DNA from: Phymatolithon calcareum
Lineage: Eukaryota > Rhodophyta > Florideophyceae > Hapalidiales
NCBI GenBank assembly: GCA_977006965.1
Contig: OZ345353.1
Location: forward strand, 1,984,001-2,048,000
Length of the DNA stretch: 64,000 nt
Reading direction: 5' to 3'
In this document: piece by piece, positions 20,430 through 33,099 of the stretch
Layout of the letters: every line of letters starts with the position of its first letter
Position numbering within the stretch: position 1 is the first letter of the stretch
Translations under genes and position numbers: made by a program
The notes under the pieces: model-generated
The model's input: only the letters and a program-made list of their open reading frames with translations
Told to the model about the DNA's origin: nothing
The model's database searches: none

Positions 20430-22554
20430 CTATGGTGCTTCAGTCGTGCGCCCTCTTAACCGCTGAATTTCCGCAATATCAGCCACGATTGCACTTTTAC
20501 TACTATTCCTAAACCAGCCTTGTGCTCGCCGCAATTGACGAATGCGAAGCCGGGCCAAACTGCGAGAAGTTGGCCCCACAGCGAGCTTACCGCTCCTCCG
20601 CAAGCACGTGAGAAGCACCGCCGGCGGGACGACGCAGAGCAAAATCGATATAAACGCCAAGTCGCGCCACACGAGCCATCCCGAGAGCGGCGGAACGCCA
20701 ATCTCCACAGGTTCACTCATGACAATACCCTCGTAGCCTATTGTCACGCCAGCATGCTCTGCTCTCCAGGTGAGATCAGTCCGGGAACGTGCGAGATGCG
20801 ATTGCGTCTTTCCATCGTTGGTTGGTTCGAAAGATCCTGAAACCGGTGCTTGAACACCTGTAGCATTTGGCGGCGCAAGTGCCCATCCGCCATCGACGTG
20901 CGCGACAGCTCGTACGGAAAGGGTCGTACCATGCTGGCGCTGCTCGGTGGTTAGGTGTCGATATAGCAAAACTGCATCATCGTACACAAAGCGATCTATA
21001 CGACGCCGGCGTTGAATGCGTGCGAAAAGGCTTTCCGCCACAGGGGCGTCGTCGAAGGGCTGACCCCACATGGAAGAGCCCGATTGATTGGACGAGAAGA
21101 ACGGGACGCCATCCGAGCCGACTGTAATCTGGAGGTACGTACGATCGACCGTGACAGCACCTCCGATAGACCACTGTGCTCGCAGAATACCTCCGCGACC
21201 GACGCGTGGGCGACGCTCGGCGGTAAAAAAAGCGTAAGGTCGTGCGAGATCGACGGCGAAAAGCAGTCCTCGTAAGATCCGCGGGATAATACCGCCCTTT
21301 TTCACGCGGTAAAGAGATCGGTCGGAGCCTAGAGCGCGCTCTGACGGCGCGGCGTCACGACTGGTCTCAAAAATAAGCGCCGCTGCGCGATGCGATACAT
21401 TGGACACTGGGGTAGTACCACGTTCCGCACACGCTGCGACGAGGTCCGGGCGGAACGAGCTGGCATACGCATAGTCTGCAAAGCCTCCGGACACAGGCGC
21501 CGCGATGCGTGGGTCGTTCAATGCCCCAGAGTCATATGCAGGACCAGTGGGGCTTGCGCCAGCAAATGATGCCATTTTTCGCGATATGTCAGAGAGCATG
21601 ACTGCGTCAGGCGCGGACCATCCAGATGCGCAGTCCGGGTCACCATCGTCATCGTAATCAAGATCTTCCAGAAAACGACTCCCTATCGACCCACCTAGTA
21701 ATGATGGCATTCCAGCGACGCTTGAGGCGGGGCCTGCCGGGCTGCCGGTGGCGTTGCGCGATGGGGCACGCAAGCAAAATTCCTCTCGATCGCTGCCCCA
21801 ACTATATCCGATAAATTCGCGGCGTGAGTGTAGTGCGACGGCGATGCGGAACAGGTGTCGCGCAAAGAGGGCGTGCACGACGCGCGCGGCTGTACTCCGG
21901 AGACAAGATCCCGGCACGACGGAAGAGCTACCCTCGCGAACGAAGGGAAAATCTGCAGCGGCGTCGATTAAGGTCCCATTCGGACCTGGTTCATAGCGAC
22001 TGAACTTGTCGTACGCGCTCTGGACATCGCTCGCGGAAAAGGGATGTGATGAGTATTTGAAGAAATGTCTATATGGGCAAAGACAGTGAACGCGAATAAC
22101 TTACCGGATTGGGCATGGGAACGACGATGACGCGGCGGTTGCGTGCAAGACGCATGACCCAGTCATCACCTGTTCGGAGCACAAGGGTCTCGACGAGAGC
22201 GAGCGCGGCGATACTGCCAAGTCGCTCATCACCGTGTAGGCTGCCGAGAACTAGGACAGCAGGGGCCGCACGAGGGCCAATGTCCACGATGAGCGTTTCG
22301 CACGGCTGGTCCGGGCGGCCGGACGGGCGGGAAGCTATGGATGACCTACAAAAGTCAGCGGTGGGCACATTGAGATGCCGGTCAGCGGAGTAGAGGGAAA
22401 GGACATCGGAGTGGGCCGCAGCGAGCAGTCGAAGACGACGGTTTATGCCACCGTAGGAGAGGTAGCGGTAACGGGCGGCGGAAACGAACGGTAAGAGGTA
22501 TAGCAAAAGCAGCGCGGCTGCAAAGAGCGCTGGCACGGGCAAGCCCCTCGTCAT
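20430..22554 (-). CDS. M14 metallocarboxypeptidase-like type I membrane protein
   Basis: The model is exon 1 22554-22105 (150 codons) and exon 2 22019-20430, with an 85-bp intron (GTAAGT...TCCAG, phase 0), giving 679 residues. Residues 1-26 are a signal peptide. The zinc-binding HxxE is in LVLGSLHGDERLG (H107, E110), followed by the family's VIVVPMPNP strand and, in exon 2, the third zinc ligand in FRIAVALHSRREFIGYSWG (H214). The usual substrate-binding Asn-Arg before the FP pair (DxNRxFP) reads IDAAADFPF here, so the Arg is missing. A hydrophobic helix (LAFISILLCVVPPAVLLTCL) lies near 610-630, with a basic cytoplasmic tail, so the catalytic domain would face the lumen or cell exterior. A minus-strand AATAAA lies at 20388-20393. 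Activity is uncertain; the fold assignment is good. Confidence 0.78.
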
Positions 22555-24149
22555 TGCGGACTACACGGCATGCGTTCTTAGGAGACAGCACACGTTCGCG
22601 TGTCCAAAAGTCTACTCAGGTGGGCAAGGAGGAACGTTATTGGTGGACATTAGAGTTGCGCATCACAGAAACATCCGAATTCGATTTATCAATCGATTGA
22701 TTTCATTCGACATAATCAATCTCGCAAAGGTTATGATACATCGAATTCGATATGCGCTTAGATCTAACCCTGTATAGTACAGTACTGTCGTGAAAGACCA
22801 CAAACCTGTGAAACTGCAACGGCTCGGGACTGAAGTTCCTATCATAACACACACTCTCAACCAATTTAAACTAGCGTACAGCAAGAGGGCACCTCGGCAG
22901 CCATCCAGAATGCTCTTCTTCTTGACATTTCCATGGCGAAAAAGTCGAAATGATTCTGAGAAGTTGAGCAGGATCGAACACGTGTAACGTTGTGTGAAGG
23001 CAACGTGAACCAGTCATGTGAAAGCTACCCTCAAAAAATAAACGAAAAATAAAATGCCCTCAGTTTAGAGGTTTGTGGTTGTCGAGTTTGCAGGTCACCC
23101 TAAAATTGTTTATTCTTACGCGCTTTTTCGGGCGGGAAAGACAGTCCGTTTGCAGTTTCACAGTGTTTTCAGTTTCAGAATTTGCAGATACATAGGTTTG
23201 ACTGTGTCATATGATGTCATACAGCATCTTAGATTTGCACTTCTCATTTCAAGAGTAAAATCAAATACAAGGTGATGATAGGCTAACGACCTCAGACTGT
23301 CGACTTGGTCGCACTGTGGTGGAGTGAGGTTTTGTTCGAAATCAAAAACGTCTAACAAGAATTTCTGTGAGTGAGAATCCAAGGTCATGAAACCTTCCTT
23401 CTATCATCAAGGTGAGCTACAGAATCTTCTAGCCCAAACTAGTTGCTTTTAAACGTTCAAATATTATTTATTCACGAGAAATGAGGCGTAGATACTTAAA
23501 ACTGAGTTAATAACTGTGATGAGTATACAATAAATGGAATTGAAAAAACATTTTGGGCCGACGAACCAACCGCAAAATTCTCAACTGCCCACCGACGACC
23601 AGTGACGCACGTTGATCCATCTTGGAAATTGTGTACTCAACCGATTTCACTTGCTCTTGCTTCTTGAACGTTCTTCAGTATCAGCGGCATGGCATATATG
23701 TTTTCCTCCTGACATCTTAAAATAATTAATCTTTTCTAGACAACTGTAGCAGATTTGGGCCTCAAACTCGAGCCATCTCCACGTATCATATGTATGGAAA
23801 TATATAACTGGCCTGATTACCATGTAATCTCACATTTCAACACATTCAAAACCTGATTGTGAGACAGTCGTTTCATAACGGCGAATTCATTGAACAACAG
23901 ACGTACTGTCAATAGCAGAATGAAGAATTTCGTCTAGTGTTTTGGGCAATTTCGGTTTAGCAAGACTGTCTTCTCTGGTAACCAGTCCAACATTAGAAAC
24001 GTCATTTCGACCGTATTCTTCTCAAGCGGCTGCCACATAGCTCATCAATTGCTTTTTAGTAATGTATGAAGCACAAGTAATAACATCGAACAAATGCTTC
24101 GACGCCGTGAACTTTGCAAATGGAATGTACTGACGAAAAATGCTCTAAA
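22555..24149. other. AT-rich spacer, start of the repeat-rich half
   Basis: I see no supported gene here. The first about 150 bp should hold the M14 promoter. Beyond that the composition falls to AT-rich and frames are short on both strands. It is probably very old, unrecognisable repeat material. Confidence 0.45.
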
Positions 24150-25835
24150 TCATGCTTCAAGATGTATACATGGTCTAATTCTGACGACGAAACATATACT
24201 TCCCCGGCCATGATAGATCGAGCAACACTTTTCGATTCCAGTTACCGTAGCTGAGGACATGGCAGTTATTTGAATCATCGAAAAGCAAGATAATATATCT
24301 AAACTGCGATGAAGATGCGCCATTCGAGGCGAAGGAAGTATCAGAGTACACACGAAGAATTGAACTTTCGTGGTTCAAAAGCTTGTGCTTTAGCTTCAAA
24401 TAAGGGATTTCTTCTCGTATTGATTGGATTTGTTCAGCTCTGTTTTCTTGTCCTTACGAAACGTTTTCTTCAGTCAATTGAGATGCTCCCTATATAACAG
24501 CATGCATACGGGCGAATGCGCGCTAACCAGGCGACTGCCGCTCGAACTGAAGCAAAGAACTCAAACTGGATGTCAAGTAGAATATTTCGGAGCTTCTTCG
24601 TGTATTTTGGCTCGGTTTTTAAAGGATATTCTTCCTTCACTGTCGGCTGTGGTCTCTATTCTGGCAACAACAACTAACTCTACATTATCTCGCTTCAGCT
24701 CCTTGCTTTCGAATGCATGTTGGGTTTGATACGCAAACTCTTTGAAAGAATCTGTACCAGCGAATAGATTGCTGTCTCCATAGTGCCGAGACGACCTTTG
24801 AGATCGTCTTTTCTATCTTTGATATCGAGATATGGGTCGCCATTTAGAGGAACCATTTCTATATCCTCCTTGTGTGGTTTCGAAAGGAACCCCCCCAGTA
24901 TCCGCCTACATCGCAGATGCCACAAAGAGGCTTCAAAACGTGCGGAAGCTAGTAATCGGAAATCAGGAGGTATCTGAGGTCTTCTCCTTCATGTCGGATA
25001 TAATCTCGAAAAAACGATCTTTTGACTGCAAGTAAGCCGTTTTAACATCAAGGTAACATGCAAGGCGCTGGCGAATGGTCGAAAAGAAGACAGTGATTTT
25101 AACAGAGCACTGACCCAGAGAATAGCTGATGTGCACGATAAATCGGTTCATCTTGTCACGAAAGCCTTGTGCAACGAATTGTGCACTATCGGCTTCTCTC
25201 ACAAACACAACGTCCTCAAGGGAATGTAAAAAGCGTCCGAGGATGACAGTTGTATCCTTCGGCGCTGCAATATCTTTCACAATTTCCGAATTTCTTCGTG
25301 ATTTCGAACCAGAGAAGTCCTTATATCTGGCATTCTGGAACGCATTCGAACTTTATCAGAGATCTTTAGGGTTCACAAAATCTGTCAATGGGATGCTCGA
25401 GGGTGTTTAATCAACGATCTAACGGTCTTCGCGATTTCCTGTGACCTCAGAAATTCCTTTTAAAGCTGAGATATAAAGGTCTCGACCAAAGTAATCTTCT
25501 CTAACACCTTATCCACCTCTATAAGACCACTGATGTCAGTTTTCGGGTTCTACGTTTTTGATGTACGCGGATCTGGGTGGGTTCTCACCGCATGCCTTCT
25601 TTTCCTCCTGGACTTTGTCAATTGCGTGCCTTGTGTGATTTTTTCCTCGCTGCTTTATCCGGAGAGACTTTTCATCCCCAGCTATTACATTAAAAAGGCC
25701 CATCCATTCCTTTCCAAGTTTCTCGCTACGTACAAGCACGTCCACACAGAATTTAAGCTCGTTGTCTGCTGCACTTGAAGCATTTCGGCTGAGCGCGGTT
25801 TTCAGATTGATTACAGAAACAGCCTTCCACATCTG
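24150..25835 (-). pseudogene. Decayed Copia pol remnant (RT and RNase H)
   Basis: Minus-strand fragments recall Copia polyproteins. At 24175-24399 the text RVYSDTSFASNGASSSQFRY followed by IILLFDDSNNCHVLSYGNWN is the RNase H start of a lineage different from the younger elements in this window. At 24963-25280 FVAQGFRDKMNRFIVH and ACYLDVKTAYLQS correspond to the VAQGF and DVKTAFL blocks of reverse transcriptase. The 25536-25832 frame is charged and may be the integrase-RT linker. Stops and frameshifts separate the pieces and no LTR is recognisable. The order RT then RNase H, high to low coordinate, fits one minus-strand element. Confidence 0.6.
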
Positions 25836-28800
25836 TTCACGAGCTCACTTCAGGACGCTCACTTTGCTCAGGAAGATCGAACCAGGTCAAAAGACGGATA
25901 AAGTCAGAATTGGTCCGTCCTCTCTCCTGGAATATTGTTCACAGCATGCACAGTGGCAAAAAGACCATCTTTAACATTAACAGAATAGTGCTCTAATCAA
26001 AATTTCTGTATATATACCTTAAGTACTCATGGTGTCGCTTGCTCAAGTTTATTGTGACTTTTCACACCGGAAACGTGGCATTCGATTCCAGCAGATGCGA
26101 GAAGGCTTTCATTCATCGGAATAAATCCGTCCACCTTGATCGGTGTGTATGATTTTCGAGTATCCCACATATGGATTAAGGATTATCCCAGTACCTTACA
26201 TACGCGAGCGCAATATCAAATGTGGATTCGCTATACATTAAGAAGAGAGCAACGCTGAACAGAGTGTGTCTGCACCATATCTGATACATTCCTTGTGTAT
26301 AATTTCATCAGGTCCGTTAGAACGAAACGGATAAATGAAATGCTGTCATACGGCTACGATAGTAGAAGTAGACCAGGGTTTTCTTTCTATCTCTGGGAAA
26401 CAGCACAAGAACGAATTAACTTTTGCAGAACACTTTCTGTGCCAGGAACGGCAATCGGGTCATAAGCCCAATTCATAAGTTTACATATGCGCTCTGGTTG
26501 CAGGCGATAAAAGATGAATGCGCCTCATCTCTTGCACTGAGTACATTATATTGCAGTCCCATACGAAATATAAGTCTCAAATATGACGGACAACCGGGCA
26601 TTTGCGGACTCTTTCACACAAGATCAGGTTACAACGTTGTACACAAAATTCTTACAACAGTTTAACACACTTAGACCCAAGATGAAAGAAACCTAATGTT
26701 ACTCGACATCAAGCATATGCATCATGTGACGGTTTAAGGGATACGGAATACGAATTTTCGGTAATCCAATGCTCGAGGCTTAGTTGATTTACGAACTTAT
26801 AGATATTTGGAGCACATTATTTGACCAAGAGTGGGATTACCTTGTACAGATAGTAAGATTCCACTTGTCAGAGCCTGATGAAAGACTTTTTAGCACCTGT
26901 ATCAAGACACGCACCTTGAAATGAATCTACAGACTTTGCTGGAATGTAAATATACGACGCTCCTTCAAATTTCTCGTGGCATATGCACTTCATCTGTGAT
27001 ATTTTTCAGTTCTATTACTTCTTCACAGACTTCGTCGACCAAAGTCTTAGATTTGAGTTTCTCGTTACCCCATACTCACGTTCCTGTAAAGATTAAAAAC
27101 GCTGCCCTTTTCTGCGTCTTCGTATCTTAAAAGGTGAACGAGAGCACATATTTAAAATATTTTTATCTTTTTGGTTTTTTGTATCATTAATTTTTTCCCT
27201 TTCAATTGTTATTTTCCTATGGAATTTTTCTCTCTCTGAATTTTCCTTGTCATTCGTTCCAACACAGATCATTGTTGAATGTCCCAATAGTTTTTAAAAA
27301 ATCATTATTTTTGTGCCTTACTGCTCTACTTCAAACTTTTCGCGGACAAAACGTTTTCATTCTTCGAATAGCTTCCTTTTCTGTTATGGAGCAATTGTTC
27401 TAAACTTTAGTTTCTGTTGCATAGTTTCTATTTCCATAGAAGTTGCCTGTACTGGACGTACAACGCCGAATGGGTTAAAAGGGTTGTACGGGCTATGTGG
27501 GGTATCAATCTGCTCAGCTAATCATATAGCGTCAGAAAATGTTTTTTTATTCAGTTCTTTCGATTCAATCCATGACACTAACTAAGCACTTGCTCATTCA
27601 GAGCCATTGTCAGCACTTGAAGCAGTCTTTTTAAAAACACTTTATGGTATGCTGATATAGTGTAATAAGTTCCCGTATGTGTCAACCTATTCAATGATTT
27701 TGCCGGATTAATTTTCTTATTCACCTGCTCGAAATATGTAAGTGTTTCTTTCACAAATTGCTCAAACGATGATACAGTAGTAGTATTGCTAATACTCGAA
27801 ATATCCCACCATTGCCGTCCATCATCGCCTAAGTAACTGACGACGAATTTATTTTTTGCTTTTCATAAAGAGCGTATATTTTTCCCGCTCAACGTTTCTG
27901 GTTTTTCATAAAAGCATCAATTGTAGTAGCTAGTTATTATCGTAAGACAGTTTCGTAATTTAATTATGGTGGGTTGATCTCGATCCGTTAATTGTTAATT
28001 CTAAATAGTATCTGAGTTTTTCCTCAAATATTTGGTTCCATCCAGATTATTATTGATTTCTAAAATTATACTAATCTTGGGTTTACACTGGTATTTCAGA
28101 ACTTCGCTGATTGAACCAATGTAAATCAGGGGAGTTCGGACTGCATAGTTTTGATATCCCTCCAGTACGCATTAGAGCTCTGCTCGGACGGTCAATGTCG
28201 AATGCCCGACCGAATAATTTTAGAAAAACTTCCTGGTTGGTCAAAAAGTCTGGCATAATTTCAACATGAGATAGATCTGCGGAAATAAAGCGTCGTTGAC
28301 TCCAAACAATCCAAGCAAAGTCTTTGAGAAACGATTTTAATTTTTGAGGTTCAAATGGATATTATTTTAGATTTTCGAGACTAAGGGGTAGAAGTTCACT
28401 CACATTTAAGAAATAGTCAAGTTCAATCAAGAATTTGGGAAATTTTCTCAGAACCAAGCGCCCGCGAATAACAAAATATGTAGTTTTTATGGACAAAACG
28501 GTCATGAACAGGCCTGATTTTTTCATATTGTTTCGTGCTCTTTCTGCAGTCCGAACCCAGAACGAGAAATTTCCCATTCTCGAAGTCTGCAATGGGTAAC
28601 CCTTCGCGTTTCCATCACCCTGGTCCCAGCGAACGGACGGGGAGGTGATTTTTCTTCAGCCGAGTTTTCAAGAAGGAATAGCAGTCGATAACGTAACTGA
28701 ATATCCAAAGGGGAGATCTATCCTACCTACGCCATTCAATTTCAGAGAGAACGCAGTATCAGTTTTGACAAGGATCCTGACAGGAGTTGAAACTCAGTAC

Positions 28801-28879
28801 TGACTGAAGACATTCGAGGAATACCAAGAATCTTCCAACGCGACGACGCGCTTACGATCCGGAAGTTATTCAGGTTTTG
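25836..28879. other. AT-rich stretch without recognisable genes
   Basis: Frames are short on both strands. Parts may be upstream gag/integrase of the decayed Copia remnant but I cannot show it. The 27120-28000 part is very AT-rich. Nothing else is supported. Confidence 0.45.
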
Positions 28880-30228
28880 ACATACTTTGCCACCAGGGAT
28901 CGTGCGCCAGTACTGGATGTCTGGTTTGCCGATTTGCATCATCAGCATCGTCCATGCCCAGAGGTGCAATTTTTAAGTTTGACGCTATCGTTAGTACAAG
29001 ATCTCTTGCTCGGCACACGAAGATTCACACTGAACCTAAAAAGCAGTTTGGGCAGGTGGTAAAGTCCAAGGTACCCGAAATAGAGAAGAAAATATACGAA
29101 GCCGCTGATTTTTCCGTAGCCCAGAGCCTGCTCCTGTTTTCATTTGCAGACAAGCTGCCCGACATGAATTCTTTTGCAGCTGCAGTCTTTAGCCTGGGAA
29201 GCGTTCAGTTCTGAACTATAGAATAGATATTCAAGACATCTTCATTTTGCAAAGGCCGTACGTTCAAGCATCGTAAAGCTGGCCGACATGAAGCAAATTG
29301 AGTTTAAGGAGGCAGAACTGAACCATGCTCTGCGAGTTGGAAGGGATGTTACAAAAGACGGTTTGAGCAGTAGCTCCAAGACAAAATGTTCTATGACCTC
29401 GTCATTCACTTCTTTGAGTTCGCCGATAAGAAACGTTTCGCAAGTGAGCAAGAGGTCAAGAGGGTTTCAAAAGTACTTGATCTCGAAAAACAGTACAGGT
29501 GTGGGACTTCTACGGCATTTCGAGAGCTTCTGATGCAGCTCTTCTTCACAAGTATGAAATTGCTGGAAGTGTGAATACTTGGTGCTCTCGTTACAAAACA
29601 CTTCATCGAGAAGGTGCAATCTCTGCACACGTGTACATACAAAGATGTTTAGAAATAATGAGATAGTATGTTTGGCATGCAACTCGCGTCAGAACATGAT
29701 TGGAGTATGGTATATAACATGTGTCATACGATATGATAGTGTTATGATAGATTTGTTTACGGTTAGTGGGTCTCCGTCGTCGATAAGAGCCCATAATTAG
29801 ATAGGGATAGGGAAACTAAGGAACTCATTCACTCACAACTCCACTTCTCCTTCACAATTCTTCACCAACCAAAGTTTTCCATTCTCACCATCTTATCCCG
29901 AACCTCCATCAACAGAAATATCATTCCAAGGCCTGACCGAATACAACACTCCGATTACTGATTGTGAAAGCGTAATACCTGTCATGGTCGGTGCGTCGTC
30001 CACATCCAGAAAGGTACCGCTTGCTGAGAAATAAATGGGATTCAATACAGACCAACGCAATGCTGCGGTGAAACAGTCCATACCCGAAAGTGCTATATCA
30101 TCCGTACGTTGGATGGTGAAAACAAATCTAACGGCGATGGATACGATTGTCCGAATCTTCGAACATGAACGACTAGCTACCGAATGGGAAAAAGCACCTT
30201 CAAGAAGCTGATACGAGATTAGGGACGA
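28880..30228 (+). pseudogene. Decayed coding segment of unknown family, split by a solo LTR
   Basis: Plus-strand pieces read like one broken protein. They are HTKIHTEPKKQFGQVVKSKV with IEKKIYEAADFSVAQSLLLF (28950-29210), KLADMKQIEFKEAELNHAL (about 29277-29335), FYDLVIHFFEFADKKRFASE (29386-29450) and, in a third frame, VWDFYGISRASDAALLHKY, which continues across the LTR insertion into FQGLTEYNTPITDCESVIPV (after 29919). The pieces are rich in charged helices. At least three frameshifts and a stop separate them. The family is unknown; it could be an old transposon protein or a dead host gene. Confidence 0.45.
29561..29914 (+). repeat. Solo LTR (old LTR-1 relative) with GAAAT target duplication
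   Basis: The repeat starts TGCTGGAAGTGTGAATACTT and ends CCATCAACA, matching LTR-1 ends. GAAAT occurs directly before (29556-29560) and directly after (29915-29919), an exact 5-bp target duplication. It has internal CACGTGTACA and TATATAAC motifs. No internal region follows, so it is a solo LTR left by LTR-LTR recombination. Confidence 0.9.
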
Positions 30229-30478
30229 CAACCGATGTCGTTGAACGTTTTATGCCATCCTGAGTGCTCGTTTTGAAAATCATTGCAACGAGAACTTCAA
30301 AGCTGTTGGGGTTTTAGTAAAAGTGGACTACCCTGATGAAGCGGGAGATCACCTTGTGTTGAGTGTGCCCCAAACTTTATTGTGAGAGAAAGGGGTGCAA
30401 ATAACTAACTAAAATCACTTTGACTCACATGCCGACAGTCACACTAATTTAGCCTAGTCCGTCCAACACCCCAGCTCG
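30229..30478. other. Short spacer between remnants
   Basis: No coding frame or repeat structure is recognisable. Confidence 0.4.
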
Positions 30479-31027
30479 CTAACGATTTCGTATAGCCTGT
30501 GAGAGGGGAAGACTATCGTTATCGGTACTACCGAACTCTTGCTCAATATCATTATTGTTTCCTTGATCAAGAGCCATGACCGTGAATGCATTTCGGTGGA
30601 AAGGCCTTTGTTCCCCAATAACAACCTCGGTATAATTGATTCCACTTAATGTATGAGCAACATATTCCTCGCCCTCTTTGTGGAATAATGCAATCATTTT
30701 GGTCATGTTTAGTCCGTCGTACACAATTTCAATCCACATTGTACTGAATAGTGTATTGTACCTGTATGACATCCATTGTAAATCAATTTTGATTAGCTTA
30801 GTATATTGCGGTATCGCGTTGCATAATATATATATCGGCTTAGTGATTGGTCCATGTTGTGTCACAATGTGAATAGTATCCTTGCCTTCGGTATTCACTT
30901 TATATCCGCCATTTGTGACGGTTAGGGAACGTGTTCCACATAATACAAATGTCTTGAAAGCGTACATATCGTTACAGGTGTGCTCGGCATTGTCCATACC
31001 GAGAATGCATTCCGTGTCAAATGTGAT
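30479..31027 (-). pseudogene. Copia protease / pre-integrase fragment of an old lineage
   Basis: The 172-codon frame begins MDNAEHTCNDMYAFKTFVLC, preceded by TFDTECILG. This matches the retropepsin-like start of Copia pol (hydrophobic-D-x-A-x-x-H-x-C-N-D, with GMDNAEH where active copies have DSGA). It continues VTNGGYKVNTEGKDTIHI. The catalytic DSG is lost (GMD). It is interrupted on its N-terminal side by a solo LTR at 31028, beyond which QAVTHQSSFKM continues the frame. Assignment is moderate. Confidence 0.5.
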
Positions 31028-31471
31028 TGTTGGTTGGAGGTTTGGATGGAGATGGTTAAGGGGGTTGAGATGGTTGAGGTGGTTGGATTGGTTGTGAGAT
31101 GTACTTTGGTTTATTGAGTCGGGGCGTCGGATCTGGGTCTTATATAAGCCTCGGATTGAGGTGTGATAGGACTTCTGATGCGTCTAGAAAATGATTGAAC
31201 TACTAACTGTGATTTAATCAATCAACAAAAAAGTTGAATTGTCGACTGTGATTGATTCAATCAACAAAACGATTTACCACCAAACAGTGCCAATGTCAAT
31301 CAACAAAATTATTAAATTACTGACAGCGACAAGAACAATCAAGAAATTGATTGAACTGCAACATTGTCAGTAAGGAATCATTCTTTCATAACATATGACT
31401 AATGGTTAGAGACTTATAACTTAAGATTATATGTATTGCGACAATAGCTCCAAGCAGTCACATTTCCAACA
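31028..31471 (-). repeat. Solo LTR-2 with GTGAT target duplication
   Basis: On the minus strand it begins TGTTGGAAATGTGACTGCTT and ends CTCCAACCAACA. GTGAT flanks it on both sides (31023-31027 and 31472-31476), an exact 5-bp target duplication. It contains a TATATAAG box and an AATAAA. A second copy of this subfamily is at 42822-43225. Confidence 0.92.
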
Positions 31472-31679
31472 GTGATCACCATTTTGAAACTTGATTGGTG
31501 CGTTACTGCTTGTGCAGATGCAGTTTCTCCGATAGACACGGGCCTTATATACACCAGTATGACACCCCACCAGTCTCGAATCTTTCCGTATATATCTTAT
31601 TACTAATATTTTGAATTTTAATTTTCGATTCCATCCCTTCTTATTGGACGTGTACTAATTAGTTTTCTGTTTGACCTAA

Positions 31680-33060
31680 ATTTTGATCTCTGTAACGGCT
31701 TAGTCATCATATCGGCTAACACTATCTCTCTCGATTTGATTCAGTTTAATTTCCCCATTTTGCATTAATTTTCGATCATGATGAACTTTGATATCGATAT
31801 GCTTTGATCTTTGGAAATTAACATTACCGAATGCCCAATTACTTGACCCAGTATCGTTTTGGTATATAATTGTGGGCTTAGACTGCACGTATCCGAACCC
31901 ATATAAGAGCTCGCGAATTCATAAAATCTCCCTCGAAGCTGTTGATAAACTTATATAATCTCCCTCTGTACTAGATGTGGCAATGGATTTCTGCTTCGTG
32001 CCCCTCCAGCTTAAAATGAAATAGAAGATCATCACCGCGTTTCCGCTGACGGAGATTTGTTCTGCACTGCCTGGCCGGTCCGCATCTGCGTGTGCATATA
32101 ACGATAAGTTATTTAATTTCAAACACAGGCAAAGATTTTCGGTCCCTTTCAGATATCTTAATATACACCTGACGCCTATCCAGTGAACCGGCCTTGGTTT
32201 TGAAACGTGCATGATGAGAATATTACAGCTATTCAAATATCAGAACGTGTGCGTACACTCAAATACAGCAACTGACCAATAGCTTCGCTGTATGGCACCT
32301 CTGAAATATCTTCCATCTCAGTTTCAGTAGGTTATTTCAATTCTGTGATCTCTTTATACAATCCTGTATCCATTGGCGTGGGAACAGGCTTATAATCTGC
32401 CATTCCATTTTTCTCCAGGATATCGTTCACATATTTTTCTTGTGAGAGGTTTATCGAGTTCTTGTTTTGGATTATGCTTACACCCAAAAAATATTCAGCT
32501 TGGCCAAGTATGTTACTTTCTAGTGGTCGGTCAGTGCACATTTGACTTTTTCTAAAAATTCCAAGGAATTAGTTATAAGAAGCATATCGTCCACGTAAAC
32601 AAACAATCTTACATACTTCTTATCTTCATTTCTTACAAACGCGCTCTCAGCATATTTATTTCTTGAAGTTCAGATTTGATAATGTGTTTGCATGATGTGT
32701 ATGCTACACTCGTGGTGCTTGTTTCAGTCCATACAGACTCTTCTGCAGTAACAGAAATTGGTTCTTATTCGCTGTTTAAATATCACAGGTTGCTCCATAC
32801 ATACTTTCTTTTCTAAATTCTCATATAAGAAATCGTTCGAAATATCAATATGATGTATATACACATTTTAGTATTGCGCAATTGCTAAGCAACCCTTATG
32901 GTCGTAAAATCGACCATATATATCATAGTGGTCTCCAGGCCTTTTGCATGCTTCCACACACAACATGTCTGGCTTTGAAACGCTCAATAGTACCATCGTA
33001 ACTGCGCTTAATTTTAAGCGCCTATTTGCATGCCAATTTTTTAGCATCACAAGGTCCGGT
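31680..33060 (-). pseudogene. Second old Copia remnant: RT and RNase H fragments
   Basis: From high to low coordinate: 32868-33050 has RT-like text. 32332-32541 reads LGQAEYFLGVSIIQNKNSIN and YVNDILEKNGMADYKPVPTP, the RT C-terminal block. 31919-32236 carries VRCILRYLKGTENLCL, YAHADADRPG and TSSTEGDYISLSTASREIL (RNase H). 31700-31888 reads PTIIYQNDTGSSNWAFGNVN and RSKHIDIKVHH (RNase H tail). The protein differs clearly from the younger elements. Because protease text (30479-31027) lies beyond the RNase H end rather than before the RT, that fragment belongs to another element. Confidence 0.65.
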
Positions 33061-33099
33061 GACAGTTTCGAAAATTCCTCGTTGTACTATCCCTATTCC

